DNA from: DASRAU01 sp035638075
GTDB lineage: Bacteria; Acidobacteriota; Polarisedimenticolia; Gp22-AA2
Length of the DNA: 64,000 bases
NCBI GenBank assembly: GCA_035638075.1
Contig: DASRAU010000024.1
Coordinates: forward strand, 62,001 to 126,000
Reading direction: 5' to 3'
Of this stretch, positions 44,858-52,891 are shown piece by piece. The stretch's first letter is position 1, and each line of letters opens with the position of its first letter. A program made the position numbers and the translations under genes. A model generated the notes under the pieces. The model saw nothing but the letters and a program-made list of their open reading frames with translations, made no database searches and was not told where the DNA came from.

Positions 44858-46014
44858 AGCCGAGCCTCGGGGGCGCGCCGCGGCGGCTCCGGCAAAGGAC
44901 CCAGATCGAGCCCGGCCTCGGTCTCCGACACGACGTAGTCCATGACCGCCTTCATGTCCCCGGTGCGGCGGTACACCTCGAGCTGCCGGTCCGCGCCGGT
45001 CCCCCGCTCGAGGATGGTGTGCACCTGGCGCAGCGCGTCGCGCGAACCGAGCTCGTCGACCACGTCGTCGACGAACTCGAGGAGCTCTCCGATGAGGCTC
45101 TTCACGTCCACTTCCTCCTCTTTGCCGAAGTCGACGAGCCGCCCGTTCAGGCCCCAGCGGGCGGCGCGCCACTTGTTTTCCATGATGAGGGAGCGGCGGT
45201 AGGGGCGGAACGTCAGGTTGCCGCTCCCCAGCCGCCACAGCTTGGCGGTGATCGCCTGGAACAGCGCCGCGATGGCGATGGTCTCCTCGACCCGCATCGG
45301 GATGTCGCAGATGCGGTACTCGAGAGTCGGATACAGGACGTGCGGCCGCACATCCCACCAGATCTGCCGGCCGTCGATGACGCAGCCGGTCTTCACGAGC
45401 AGATCGACGTAACGCTGGAATTCGCCGTACGACTCGAAATGGTCCGGGATGTTGGTGCGCGGGAACTTGTCGAAGACCTTGCAGCGGTACGACATCCAGC
45501 CGGTGTCGCGGCCGAGCCAGAACGGCGAGTTCACGGCCAGGGCCAGGACGTGCGGCAGGAAATAGCGCGCCTGGTTCATGATGCGGATCTGCGCCTCGCG
45601 ATCCTCGACCCCGATGTGCACGTGCAGGCCGAAGATGAGATTCGCGCGCGCCACCATCTGCAGCTCCTCGATGAGCCGGTCGTAGCGCGGATTGCCGCCG
45701 GTGATCTCGACGGTCGCCCAGTGCGAGAAGGGATGCGTGCCGGCGGCGGCGATGCGCAGGCCGTTGTCGCGGGCGAGGCGCGCGATGTGACTCCTGGTTG
45801 TATGGACGTCGCGCTTCGCCTGGGCGATGTCGGGACAGATCTCGGTGCCGATCTCCACGACCGACTGGTGCAGCTCGGGCTTCATGCGCTCCTTGAGGAC
45901 CGCCTTGCCCTGTTCGAAGATCTCGGCGATGTGGGAGCGCAGCTCGCGCGTCTTCGGATCGATGACCTGGAACTCCTCCTCGATGCCGATGTTGAAGGAG
46001 GGTCGGAAGGACAT
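44854..46014 (-). CDS. ybdK: YbdK-family carboxylate-amine ligase (GCS2 type)
   Basis: 386-aa glutamate-cysteine-ligase-like enzyme (COG2170). Landmarks are NIGIEEEFQVID at the N-terminus, VEIGTEICPD, LHVHIGVEDRE, PTLEYRICDIPMRVEET and RWGLNGRLVDFG. Such enzymes join an amine to a carboxylate using ATP; E. coli YbdK has only weak gamma-glutamylcysteine activity. It lies 6 bases after the ATP-grasp gene and overlaps the M29 gene, so it is the core of the four-gene unit. Confidence 0.92.
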   Translation of the reverse strand: MSFRPSFNIGIEEEFQVIDPKTRELRSHIAEIFEQGKAVLKERMKPELHQSVVEIGTEICPDIAQAKRDVHTTRSHIARLARDNGLRIAAAGTHPFSHWATVEITGGNPRYDRLIEELQMVARANLIFGLHVHIGVEDREAQIRIMNQARYFLPHVLALAVNSPFWLGRDTGWMSYRCKVFDKFPRTNIPDHFESYGEFQRYVDLLVKTGCVIDGRQIWWDVRPHVLYPTLEYRICDIPMRVEETIAIAALFQAITAKLWRLGSGNLTFRPYRRSLIMENKWRAARWGLNGRLVDFGKEEEVDVKSLIGELLEFVDDVVDELGSRDALRQVHTILERGTGADRQLEVYRRTGDMKAVMDYVVSETEAGLDLGPLPEPPRRAPEARL

Positions 46015-46020
46015 CTCAGA

Positions 46021-46995
46021 TCACCGGCCGCCGGCCCGCGGCGCCTGCAGGCGGCGCGGCCAGTCCCCCGTCAGCTCGAGCGCCCGCGGCTTGAGCGCGC
46101 GGTCGATCAGGAACTCGGCGGCGTTGGAGATGACCCAGGCGAAGTTGTCGGGGCCGACCGAGAAGGAGTCGCAGTCGGGGGCCGGGTTCATGAAGTCGAT
46201 GGCGTACGGGATGCCGTCGCGCACCGCGAACTCGACGGTGTTGAAGTCGTACCCCAGCTCGCGGCACAGCGTCAGGCAGTCCCGCTCGATGCGCTTCAGG
46301 AGCGCGGGCTCGGTCGGCGGGGCGTCCTTCACGTAGCGGCGATCGAACGGCTGCTTCGGGTCGTAGCGCATCACCCGCACGCGCTCGCGCCCGAGACCGT
46401 AGCAGCGGTAGTACTCGGTGAAGTCGATGGCCTCCTGGGCCATCATGGTGAGCGCGTGCGTCTGGTCGTAGGCGGTGAAGAACTCCCGCTCGTTGTCCAC
46501 CTTGTAGACGTCCTTCCACCCGCCGCCGTAGGCCGGCTTCATGAACAGCGGGAAGCCGAGGTGGCCGAAGACCTCGGTCCAGTCGATGGGGAACGCCAGG
46601 TTGCTGAACGACTCCCCCTCCGTGTTCGGCGGGTGCGACTTGTGCGGCAGCAGGAACGTCTTCGGGACGGCGACCCCGGCCTGCAGCGCCAGGATGTTGT
46701 CGAGGAACTTGTCGTCGCCGCTCCACCAGAACGGGTTGTTGACCACCTGCGATCCGGCGACGGCCGCCGCCTTGAGCCAGGTGCGGTAGAACGGCACCTC
46801 GTGGCTGATGCGGTCGACGATGACGTCGTAGCGCGGGATGCGGTCCTGGCGGAAGGCGCCGAGGCGTACCGGCTCGGCCGTGACACGGCCCTCGCCGCGG
46901 CGGTTGATCTCGGCGGCCAGCGCCGGCGGGAAGGTGCGCTCCTTCCCGAACAGGATCCCGACCGTCCTGGGGGCGGACGTGCTCTTGCTGGTCAC
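46021..46995 (-). CDS. RimK-like ATP-grasp ligase
   Basis: 324-aa ATP-grasp protein. The N-terminal PreATP-like part (TVGILFGKERTFPPAL, YDVIVDRISHEVPFYRTWL) leads to the ATP-grasp fold with FPLFMKPAYGGGWKDVYKVD (nucleotide-binding Lys and Gly-loop) and VEFAVRDGIPYAIDFMNPAPD (Glu/Asn metal ligands). It would ligate a carboxylate to an amine via acyl-phosphate. It starts at GTG and leads the operon of YbdK, M29 peptidase and the ATP-grasp-like gene, divergent from the esterase at 47116. Substrate unknown. Confidence 0.85.
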   Translation of the reverse strand: MTSKSTSAPRTVGILFGKERTFPPALAAEINRRGEGRVTAEPVRLGAFRQDRIPRYDVIVDRISHEVPFYRTWLKAAAVAGSQVVNNPFWWSGDDKFLDNILALQAGVAVPKTFLLPHKSHPPNTEGESFSNLAFPIDWTEVFGHLGFPLFMKPAYGGGWKDVYKVDNEREFFTAYDQTHALTMMAQEAIDFTEYYRCYGLGRERVRVMRYDPKQPFDRRYVKDAPPTEPALLKRIERDCLTLCRELGYDFNTVEFAVRDGIPYAIDFMNPAPDCDSFSVGPDNFAWVISNAAEFLIDRALKPRALELTGDWPRRLQAPRAGGR

Positions 46996-47043
46996 AGAAG
47001 GTCCTCGTGAAACGGAGTGTGCGGCCGCAGCCTTCGACCGCGT

Positions 47044-47049
47044 ACTATA
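47044..47049. promoter_or_regulatory. AT-rich core of the divergent ligase/esterase promoter
   Basis: GTACTATAC near 47042-47050 reads TATAGT on the minus strand and TACTAT on the plus strand. It is the only AT-rich patch in the 120-base gap between the two divergent units. No good -35 is seen for either. It could serve both directions. Confidence 0.3.
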
Positions 47050-47115
47050 CCAGACCCGCCGCACGGTCCGGACGGGGTCGCGCGCGGTTCCGCGCGCGAC
47101 GGGGGGAGGATCTCG

Positions 47116-47826
47116 ATGCATCGCGAGGAGCACGGCTGGACGAGTGCGGCCCTGGGTCGCCCCATGCGCCTGCTGTGGTACGGACACGCGGGGCGGCCGA
47201 TCCTCGCGTTCCCCACATCCATGGGGCACGCGGGCCAGAACGAGGACCTCGGCCTCATCGGTGGCCTGGGAGACAAGATCGGCCGCGGCGAGGTGCAGTT
47301 CTGCTGCGTCGATGCCATCGACGAGGAGACCTGGTACAACCGCACCATCCCGGTCATCGATCGGGTGCGCCGGCACGATCTCTACGATCGCTTCCTGGCG
47401 CAGGAGGTGATCCCCTTCGTCCGCGACAAGGCGAAGCGGGACGACGTGGTGGCCTACGGCGCGTCGTTCGGCGGGTACCACGCCGCCAACTTCGCCCTGC
47501 GGCACCCCGAGCTGATCTCGCGCCTCGTCGCCTTCTCGGGCGTCTTCGACGTGCACCGCTTCCTCGAGGGCTTCTGGGACGACCTGTGCTATTTCCACTG
47601 CCCGAGCGCCTACGTCGCCAACTTCCCCGCCGAGTGGATCGACCGGGTCAATCGCATGGGCATCGTCCTCGCCACCGGCGAGCACGATCACCTGGCGAAC
47701 GAGACGCGCTCGTTCTCGGATCTCCTGCGCCGCAAGGGCATCGCCGTGCAATCGGAGCTGTGGCCCGGAGTCTTCGGGCACGACTGGCATTTCTGGATCG
47801 ACAACCTCCGCCGGTTCGTCCCGTAG
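47116..47826 (+). CDS. Alpha/beta-hydrolase esterase (COG4947-like)
   Basis: 236-aa hydrolase. The nucleophile elbow is YGASFGGYHAANF (Gly-x-Ser-x-Gly). The catalytic His lies in PGVFGHDWHFW near the C-terminus, with ATGEHDHL before it as the likely acid region. The N-terminus RPILAFPTSMGHAGQNED is typical of this esterase group, which is often found beside ATP-grasp and YbdK genes. The ATG follows GGGGGGAGGA at five bases. It diverges from the ligase operon and may act on the same metabolite. Confidence 0.82.
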   Translation: MHREEHGWTSAALGRPMRLLWYGHAGRPILAFPTSMGHAGQNEDLGLIGGLGDKIGRGEVQFCCVDAIDEETWYNRTIPVIDRVRRHDLYDRFLAQEVIPFVRDKAKRDDVVAYGASFGGYHAANFALRHPELISRLVAFSGVFDVHRFLEGFWDDLCYFHCPSAYVANFPAEWIDRVNRMGIVLATGEHDHLANETRSFSDLLRRKGIAVQSELWPGVFGHDWHFWIDNLRRFVP

Positions 47827-47853
47827 CCCGTCCACGCACACAAGGAGCGACAC

Positions 47854-50283
47854 ATGCCTGAGGTCCGCTGGGAAACCCGTCTCGCCGCCCTTCTCGTCGC
47901 CGCGGCGCTGGTCGCGTGCCAGGCGGACCGGCCGTCCCGCCCCGGTCCCGAACCCGCGGCGTCCGGGAAGGAGCCGGCATCACCCGCCGCGCGCGCCGCG
48001 GGCGATCTCGATCGCACCGTGCTGCCGATCCCGGAGCCCACGCCCCCTTCGATCACCGAGCCCGACGCGCGCAAGGCGACCGCCCCGCCGCGCTTCCAGG
48101 TGAAGGCGCCGGCGGGGGCGCCGAACGTCCTGATCGTCCTCATCGACGACATGGGGTTCGGCCATTCGAGCGCCTTCGGCGGCCCCGTGCAGATGCCGAC
48201 CGCGGAGCGCATGGCGGCGAGCGGGCTGCGCTTCAACCGCTTCCACACCACCGCCCTGTGCTCCCCGACCCGCACCGCGCTCCTGACCGGGCGCAACCAT
48301 CACATCAACAACGCCGGCGCCATCATGGAGCTGGCGACCGGATTCCCCGGGAACACCGGCATCCGGCCGCAGAGCGTCGCGCCGCTGGCGGAGATCCTCC
48401 GGCTCAACGGGTACAGCACCGCCGCCTTCGGCAAGTACCACGAGACGCCGCCGTGGGAGGTGTCGGTCTCGGGCCCCTACGATCGCTGGCCGACCCGCTC
48501 GGGCTTCGACAAGTTCTACGGCTTCATCGGCGGGGAGACGAACCAGTGGTTCCCGGCGATCTACGACGGCGTGGTGCGCGTCGAGCCGCCGCGGACACCC
48601 GGCTACCACTTCACCACCGACATGACCGATCACGCCATCGCCTGGGCCCGCTTCCAGCACGCGATGACGCCCGACAAGCCCTTCTACATGTACTTCGCCA
48701 CCGGGGCGACGCACGCGCCGCACCACGCCCCGGCCGAGTACGCCCGCAAGTACCGCGGCAAGTTCGACCAGGGCTGGGACAAGCTGCGCGAGGAGACGCT
48801 GGCGCGGCAGATCGCCATGGGCGTGGTGCCGCAGGGGACGAAGCTGACGCCGCGGCCAAAGGAGATCCCGGCGTGGGACTCGCTCGACGCCGAACGCAAG
48901 CGCCTGTTCGCGCGCCAGATGGAGGTGTTCGCCGGCTTCGGCGAGCACACCGACCACGAGATCGGACGGCTGTTCGACGCGCTCGACGGGATGAAGGTGC
49001 TGGACAACACGCTGGTGTTCTACATCCTCGGGGACAACGGCGCGAGCGCCGAAGGGGGGCCCGACGGCACCTACAACGAGATGCTCGCCCTCAACGGCAT
49101 CATCAGCGACGTCTCCTCGCAGATGAAGTGGATGGACGAGTGGGGCGGGCCGAAGACCTTCCCGCACTTCGCGGTGGGCTGGGCGCTCGCCGGCGACACG
49201 CCGTTCCAGTGGACCAAGCAGGTGGCCTCGCACTTCGGCGGGACCAGGAACCCGCTCATCGTGCGCTGGCCGGCGAAGGTCCCGGGGCACGGCGAGGTGC
49301 GCTCGCAGTTCGGCCACGTCATCGACGTCGGGCCGACGGCGCTCGAGGCGGCCGGCATCCCGATGCCCAAGAGCGTCGACGGCGCCGAGCAGGTCCCGAT
49401 GGACGGCACGTCGCTGCTCTACGCCATCCGGGACCAGGGCGCGGCGGAGCGCCACACGACGCAGTACTTCGAGATGTTCGGGAACCGGGCGATCTACCAC
49501 GACGGCTGGGTGGCCGCGACGCGCCACTCCATCCCCTGGGTGATGACCGAGATGCCGCCGCTCGACCAGGACAAGTGGGAGCTGTACCACGTCGCCGAGG
49601 ACTTCAGCGAGGCCGACGATCTGGCGGCCTCCAACCCGGACAAGCTCAAGGAGCTGCAGGCGCTGTTCGACAAGGAGGCCATCCGCAACCACGTCTACCC
49701 GATCGACGATCGGCGCGCGGAGCGCTTCGACCCGGAGATCGCCGGCCGGCCCGATCTCCTCGGCGGCCGCACCTCGATGACCCTGTTCGAGGGGATGACC
49801 GGGATCGCCGAGAACGCCTTCATCAATCTCAAGAACCGCTCGTACAGCATCACCGCCGACGTCGAGGTCCCGGCGGGGGCGCACGGCGTCATCGCCTGCC
49901 AGGCCGGGCGCTTCGGCGGCTGGACTCTCTACATGAAGGGCGGCAAGGCCCGCCACACCTACAACTATGGCGGCCTGGAATGGACGACGGTGGAGGCCCC
50001 CCAGCCGCTCGCGCCCGGGAAACACACCGTGCGCTACGAGTTCGCCTTCGACGGCGGCCCGCCCGGCAGCGGCGGCACCGGCCGCCTGATCGTGGACGGC
50101 AAGGCGGCGGGAGAAAAAAAGATTGCCCGCATGATGCCGTACGCCCTCTCGGCCGACGAAGGGGTCGACATCGGCCTCGATGAAGAGACGCCGGTCTCGG
50201 AAGACTACAAAGCCGGGGACAACGCCTTCAGCGGCCGCATCCTCCAGGTGGTGGTCGAGGCGCAGCCCCCCGCGGGCAAGTGA
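47854..50283 (+). CDS. Sulfatase (arylsulfatase family), lipoprotein
   Basis: 809-aa sulfatase. The N-terminus is a lipoprotein signal ending LVAC near residue 22. The metal-binding IDDMG has Asp98/Asp99, and the formylglycine motif CSPTRTALLTG has Cys136, a CxPxR type needing an FGE maturase. Further signatures are GKYHE, ATGATHAPHHAP and ILGDNGAS. After the sulfatase core, from about residue 640, a C-terminal beta region (YSITADVEVPAGAHGVI, GGWTLYMKGGK) resembles the tail of large bacterial arylsulfatases. It cleaves sulfate esters outside the cytoplasm. The M28 peptidase gene overlaps its stop. No maturase gene is seen in the window. Confidence 0.92.
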   Translation: MPEVRWETRLAALLVAAALVACQADRPSRPGPEPAASGKEPASPAARAAGDLDRTVLPIPEPTPPSITEPDARKATAPPRFQVKAPAGAPNVLIVLIDDMGFGHSSAFGGPVQMPTAERMAASGLRFNRFHTTALCSPTRTALLTGRNHHINNAGAIMELATGFPGNTGIRPQSVAPLAEILRLNGYSTAAFGKYHETPPWEVSVSGPYDRWPTRSGFDKFYGFIGGETNQWFPAIYDGVVRVEPPRTPGYHFTTDMTDHAIAWARFQHAMTPDKPFYMYFATGATHAPHHAPAEYARKYRGKFDQGWDKLREETLARQIAMGVVPQGTKLTPRPKEIPAWDSLDAERKRLFARQMEVFAGFGEHTDHEIGRLFDALDGMKVLDNTLVFYILGDNGASAEGGPDGTYNEMLALNGIISDVSSQMKWMDEWGGPKTFPHFAVGWALAGDTPFQWTKQVASHFGGTRNPLIVRWPAKVPGHGEVRSQFGHVIDVGPTALEAAGIPMPKSVDGAEQVPMDGTSLLYAIRDQGAAERHTTQYFEMFGNRAIYHDGWVAATRHSIPWVMTEMPPLDQDKWELYHVAEDFSEADDLAASNPDKLKELQALFDKEAIRNHVYPIDDRRAERFDPEIAGRPDLLGGRTSMTLFEGMTGIAENAFINLKNRSYSITADVEVPAGAHGVIACQAGRFGGWTLYMKGGKARHTYNYGGLEWTTVEAPQPLAPGKHTVRYEFAFDGGPPGSGGTGRLIVDGKAAGEKKIARMMPYALSADEGVDIGLDEETPVSEDYKAGDNAFSGRILQVVVEAQPPAGK

Positions 50284-51308
50284 TGACACGGCGGCCGGCG
50301 CCGCGCTGGCGCCGCTGGCTCCGGATCCTGCTCGCGGTCGTCGTCGCGGCCGAAGTCGCCGCGCGCCTCGTGGAGACGCGCCGCATCGGACGGCCGCTGG
50401 CCGCGCCGCGCTCCGCGGCCGCCGCGCCGAGGCTCGACTCCGCGGCGCTGCTCGCGGACGTGCAGGCGCTCGCCTCGCCGGAGTTCGAGGGGCGCCGGGC
50501 CGACACCGACGGCGGTCGCCGCGCCCGAACCTTCGTTCAGGATCGGTTCCAGCGTCTCGGCATCGCACCGGCGGTCCCCGGGTATCTGCAGCGCTTCGCC
50601 TTCAGGCATCGGAGTCTCCGCGCCCTCCTCCGCCACGATCGCCCCTTCGTCCTCGAGTTCAAGGACAACGCCAACGTCCTGGGGCTCGTGCGCGGCCGGA
50701 GCGAACCGGATCGCTTCCTGCTGGTCTCGGCCCATTACGACCACCTGGGGGTGCGCAAGGGGGACCTGTACCCGGGCGCCGATGACAACGCCAGCGGGGT
50801 CGCGGCGCTCCTCGGGTTCGCCGCCTGGTTCGCGGTCCACCCGCCGGAGCACACCGTTCTGTTCGCCGCCTTCGACGCCGAGGAGGAAGGCTGCCGCGGC
50901 TCGGAGTCCTTCGCGCAGGCGCCTCCACTGCCCCTCGACCGGATGGTGGTGAACATCAACATGGACATGGTGGGAAGGAGCGAAGCGAAGCGCCTGTTCG
51001 TCACCGGCACGCGCGAGAATCCCGCGTACCTCGCGCTTCTCGAAAAGGCGGCGGCGCGGAGCGCCGTGGCGCTGCACGCCGGGCACGATCGGTCGATTTA
51101 CCTGACCGGCCTCGTGGACGACTGGCGGACGGGCTCGGACCACGCCCCGTTCTTCGAGCGGGGTCTCCCCTACCTCTATTTCGGCGTCGAGGATCACCCC
51201 GGCTACCACGAACCGGGAGACACCTTCGACGGCATCGACCGTGACTTCTTCAGCGGCGCCGCCGAGACGATCCTCGACGTGATCCTGGCGATCGACGGAA
51301 CAGGTTGA
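50283..51308 (+). CDS. M28-family zinc peptidase
   Basis: 341-aa secreted or membrane-anchored aminopeptidase. An N-terminal helix (residues 10-25) acts as anchor. The M28 metal and catalytic residues appear in order: VSAHYDHLG, GADDNASG, FDAEEEG, INMDMVG and the C-terminal DHPGYHEPGDT. The start is the ATG sharing its A with the sulfatase stop (TGATG); a GTG one codon earlier is the alternative. It is translated together with the sulfatase, as if both handle one extracellular substrate. It ends 13 bases before the convergent sthA. Confidence 0.88.
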   Translation: MTRRPAPRWRRWLRILLAVVVAAEVAARLVETRRIGRPLAAPRSAAAAPRLDSAALLADVQALASPEFEGRRADTDGGRRARTFVQDRFQRLGIAPAVPGYLQRFAFRHRSLRALLRHDRPFVLEFKDNANVLGLVRGRSEPDRFLLVSAHYDHLGVRKGDLYPGADDNASGVAALLGFAAWFAVHPPEHTVLFAAFDAEEEGCRGSESFAQAPPLPLDRMVVNINMDMVGRSEAKRLFVTGTRENPAYLALLEKAAARSAVALHAGHDRSIYLTGLVDDWRTGSDHAPFFERGLPYLYFGVEDHPGYHEPGDTFDGIDRDFFSGAAETILDVILAIDGTG

Positions 51309-51321
51309 TCCGCCGCGGGAT

Positions 51322-52761
51322 CTACGCGGGCCGTGCGGGATGCAACCCCGACCCGGGCGGCGGCGCTCCTCCCGGAGGCGGCCCGACCTTGTTGTACCCA
51401 TCGAGCGCCGCCACCTTGTAGCACTCCGCGAAGGTCGGGTAGTTCAGCACCGCGTCGACGAAGTAATCGATGGTGGCCCCGAACGCCATCGCCGCCTGCC
51501 CGATGTGCACGAGCTCGGTGGCGCTGGTGCCGATGATGTGCACGCCGAGGAGCGCCCGCGTCTCCCGGTGGAAGAGGATCTTGAGGAGCCCCGACTCGTC
51601 GCCGAGGATGGCGCCGCGCGCGATCTCCCGGTAGCGCGCCACCCCGATCTCGTACGGCACGCCCGCCTCCGTCAGCTCCGCCTCGTTGCGGCCGACCATG
51701 CTGATCTCCGGGACCGAGTAGATGCCGTACGGGAAGAGCTCCGGGAACGACGCCGCGGAGATGCCGTAGGCGTGGCAGACCGCCTGCCGCCCCTGCTCCA
51801 TCGAGGTCGAGGCCAGCGACGGGAAGCCGATGACGTCGCCGACTGCGAGGATGTGCGGCGCCTTCGTCTCGAAGCGCTCGTTCACCGGGATGCGCCCGCG
51901 ATCGTCCGCCTCGAGCCCCGCGGCCGCGAGATCGAGCGACGCGGTCGCGCCGATCCGCCCGACGGCGTAGAGCAGCAGCTCGGCGACGATGTGCTTCCCC
52001 GATTTCAGGGTGGCGACGGCGCGGTGGGGCGCCTCGATGGCGATGGAGGCGACCTCCTCGCGCAGGCGGAACGTGCAGTTCATGTTGCGCATCTGGTAGG
52101 AGAGCGACTCGGCGATCTCCGCGTCGACGAACTCGAGGAGCCGGTCGCGCTTGTCCACCAGCGTCACCTCGACCCCGAGGGCGGCGAACATCGAGGCGTA
52201 CTCCACGCCGACGACGCCGGCGCCGACCACCGTCAATGTCCGCGGCACCTCCTTGAGGTCGAGGACGCCGTCGGAGTTGATCACCGTCGTGCCGTCCACC
52301 TGCACGCCCGTCGGTTGCGCCGGCAGGGTGCCGCAGGCGATGACCACCCGCGCGGCGCGCACCTCCGTCGTCTCGGCCGCAGCGCGCACCACGAGATCGT
52401 GCGGCCCGCGAAACGAAGCCATCCCCGGGATCAGCCGGACGCGATTGCGCGCCATCTGCGCGCGGATGATCTGGATCTCCCGCTGCACCACCTGGTCGAC
52501 GCGCTGCAGGAGCTCCGGCATGGTGATCGATTCCTTCAGCCGGTAGCCGGGCCCGTAGAAGCCGCGCTGCTCGTACCCGGTCAGGTAGAGCACCGCCTCG
52601 CGGAAGGTCTTGCTCGGGATGGTGCCGGTGTTGATGCAGACGCCGCCGACGACCTCGCGCCGCTCGGCGATGGCGACGTTCTTCCCGAGCTTGGCCGCCT
52701 GCACGGCGGCCCGCTGGCCGGCGGGGCCGGTCCCGATGACGAGGAGGTCGAGGTCGAGCAT
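51322..52761 (-). CDS. sthA: Soluble (Si-specific) NAD(P) transhydrogenase
   Basis: 479-aa flavoprotein disulfide reductase relative that interconverts NADPH and NADH. The FAD motif LLVIGTGPAGQRAAVQAAK, the active-site segment VGGVCINTGTIPSKT with one Cys only (as in SthA, unlike lipoamide dehydrogenase), the second dinucleotide motif VVGAGVVGVEYASM, and HILAVGDVIGFPSLAS are clear. The C-terminal dimer domain ends NYPTFAECYKVAALDGYN. The last 20 residues are a Pro/Gly tail. It would balance the NADH made by the formate dehydrogenase. Confidence 0.93.
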   Translation of the reverse strand: MLDLDLLVIGTGPAGQRAAVQAAKLGKNVAIAERREVVGGVCINTGTIPSKTFREAVLYLTGYEQRGFYGPGYRLKESITMPELLQRVDQVVQREIQIIRAQMARNRVRLIPGMASFRGPHDLVVRAAAETTEVRAARVVIACGTLPAQPTGVQVDGTTVINSDGVLDLKEVPRTLTVVGAGVVGVEYASMFAALGVEVTLVDKRDRLLEFVDAEIAESLSYQMRNMNCTFRLREEVASIAIEAPHRAVATLKSGKHIVAELLLYAVGRIGATASLDLAAAGLEADDRGRIPVNERFETKAPHILAVGDVIGFPSLASTSMEQGRQAVCHAYGISAASFPELFPYGIYSVPEISMVGRNEAELTEAGVPYEIGVARYREIARGAILGDESGLLKILFHRETRALLGVHIIGTSATELVHIGQAAMAFGATIDYFVDAVLNYPTFAECYKVAALDGYNKVGPPPGGAPPPGSGLHPARPA

Positions 52762-52816
52762 CGGCGCACTCTACTACGCGCCGCAGCGGTGCGCAGCGCC
52801 CGGACAGGGAAAGGCC

Positions 52817-52876
52817 GCGGCGGGTTCCCCCGCTCCCGCCGCGACCTGAAGGAAACGCGCGCGCAGAGTCGCGCGC
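52817..52876 (-). terminator. Tandem hairpins, likely terminator of the FG-GAP gene
   Basis: On the minus strand the first hairpin is GCGCGC-GACTCT-GCGCGC followed by GTTTCCTT (plus 52851-52876). The second has 8-bp arms GCGGCGGG/CCCGCCGC and a 10-base loop (plus 52817-52842), followed by GGCCTTTCCCT. T-tracts are short, so strength is uncertain. They lie between the FG-GAP gene stop and sthA. Confidence 0.5.
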
Positions 52877-52891
52877 CGACGCGAACCGGCT

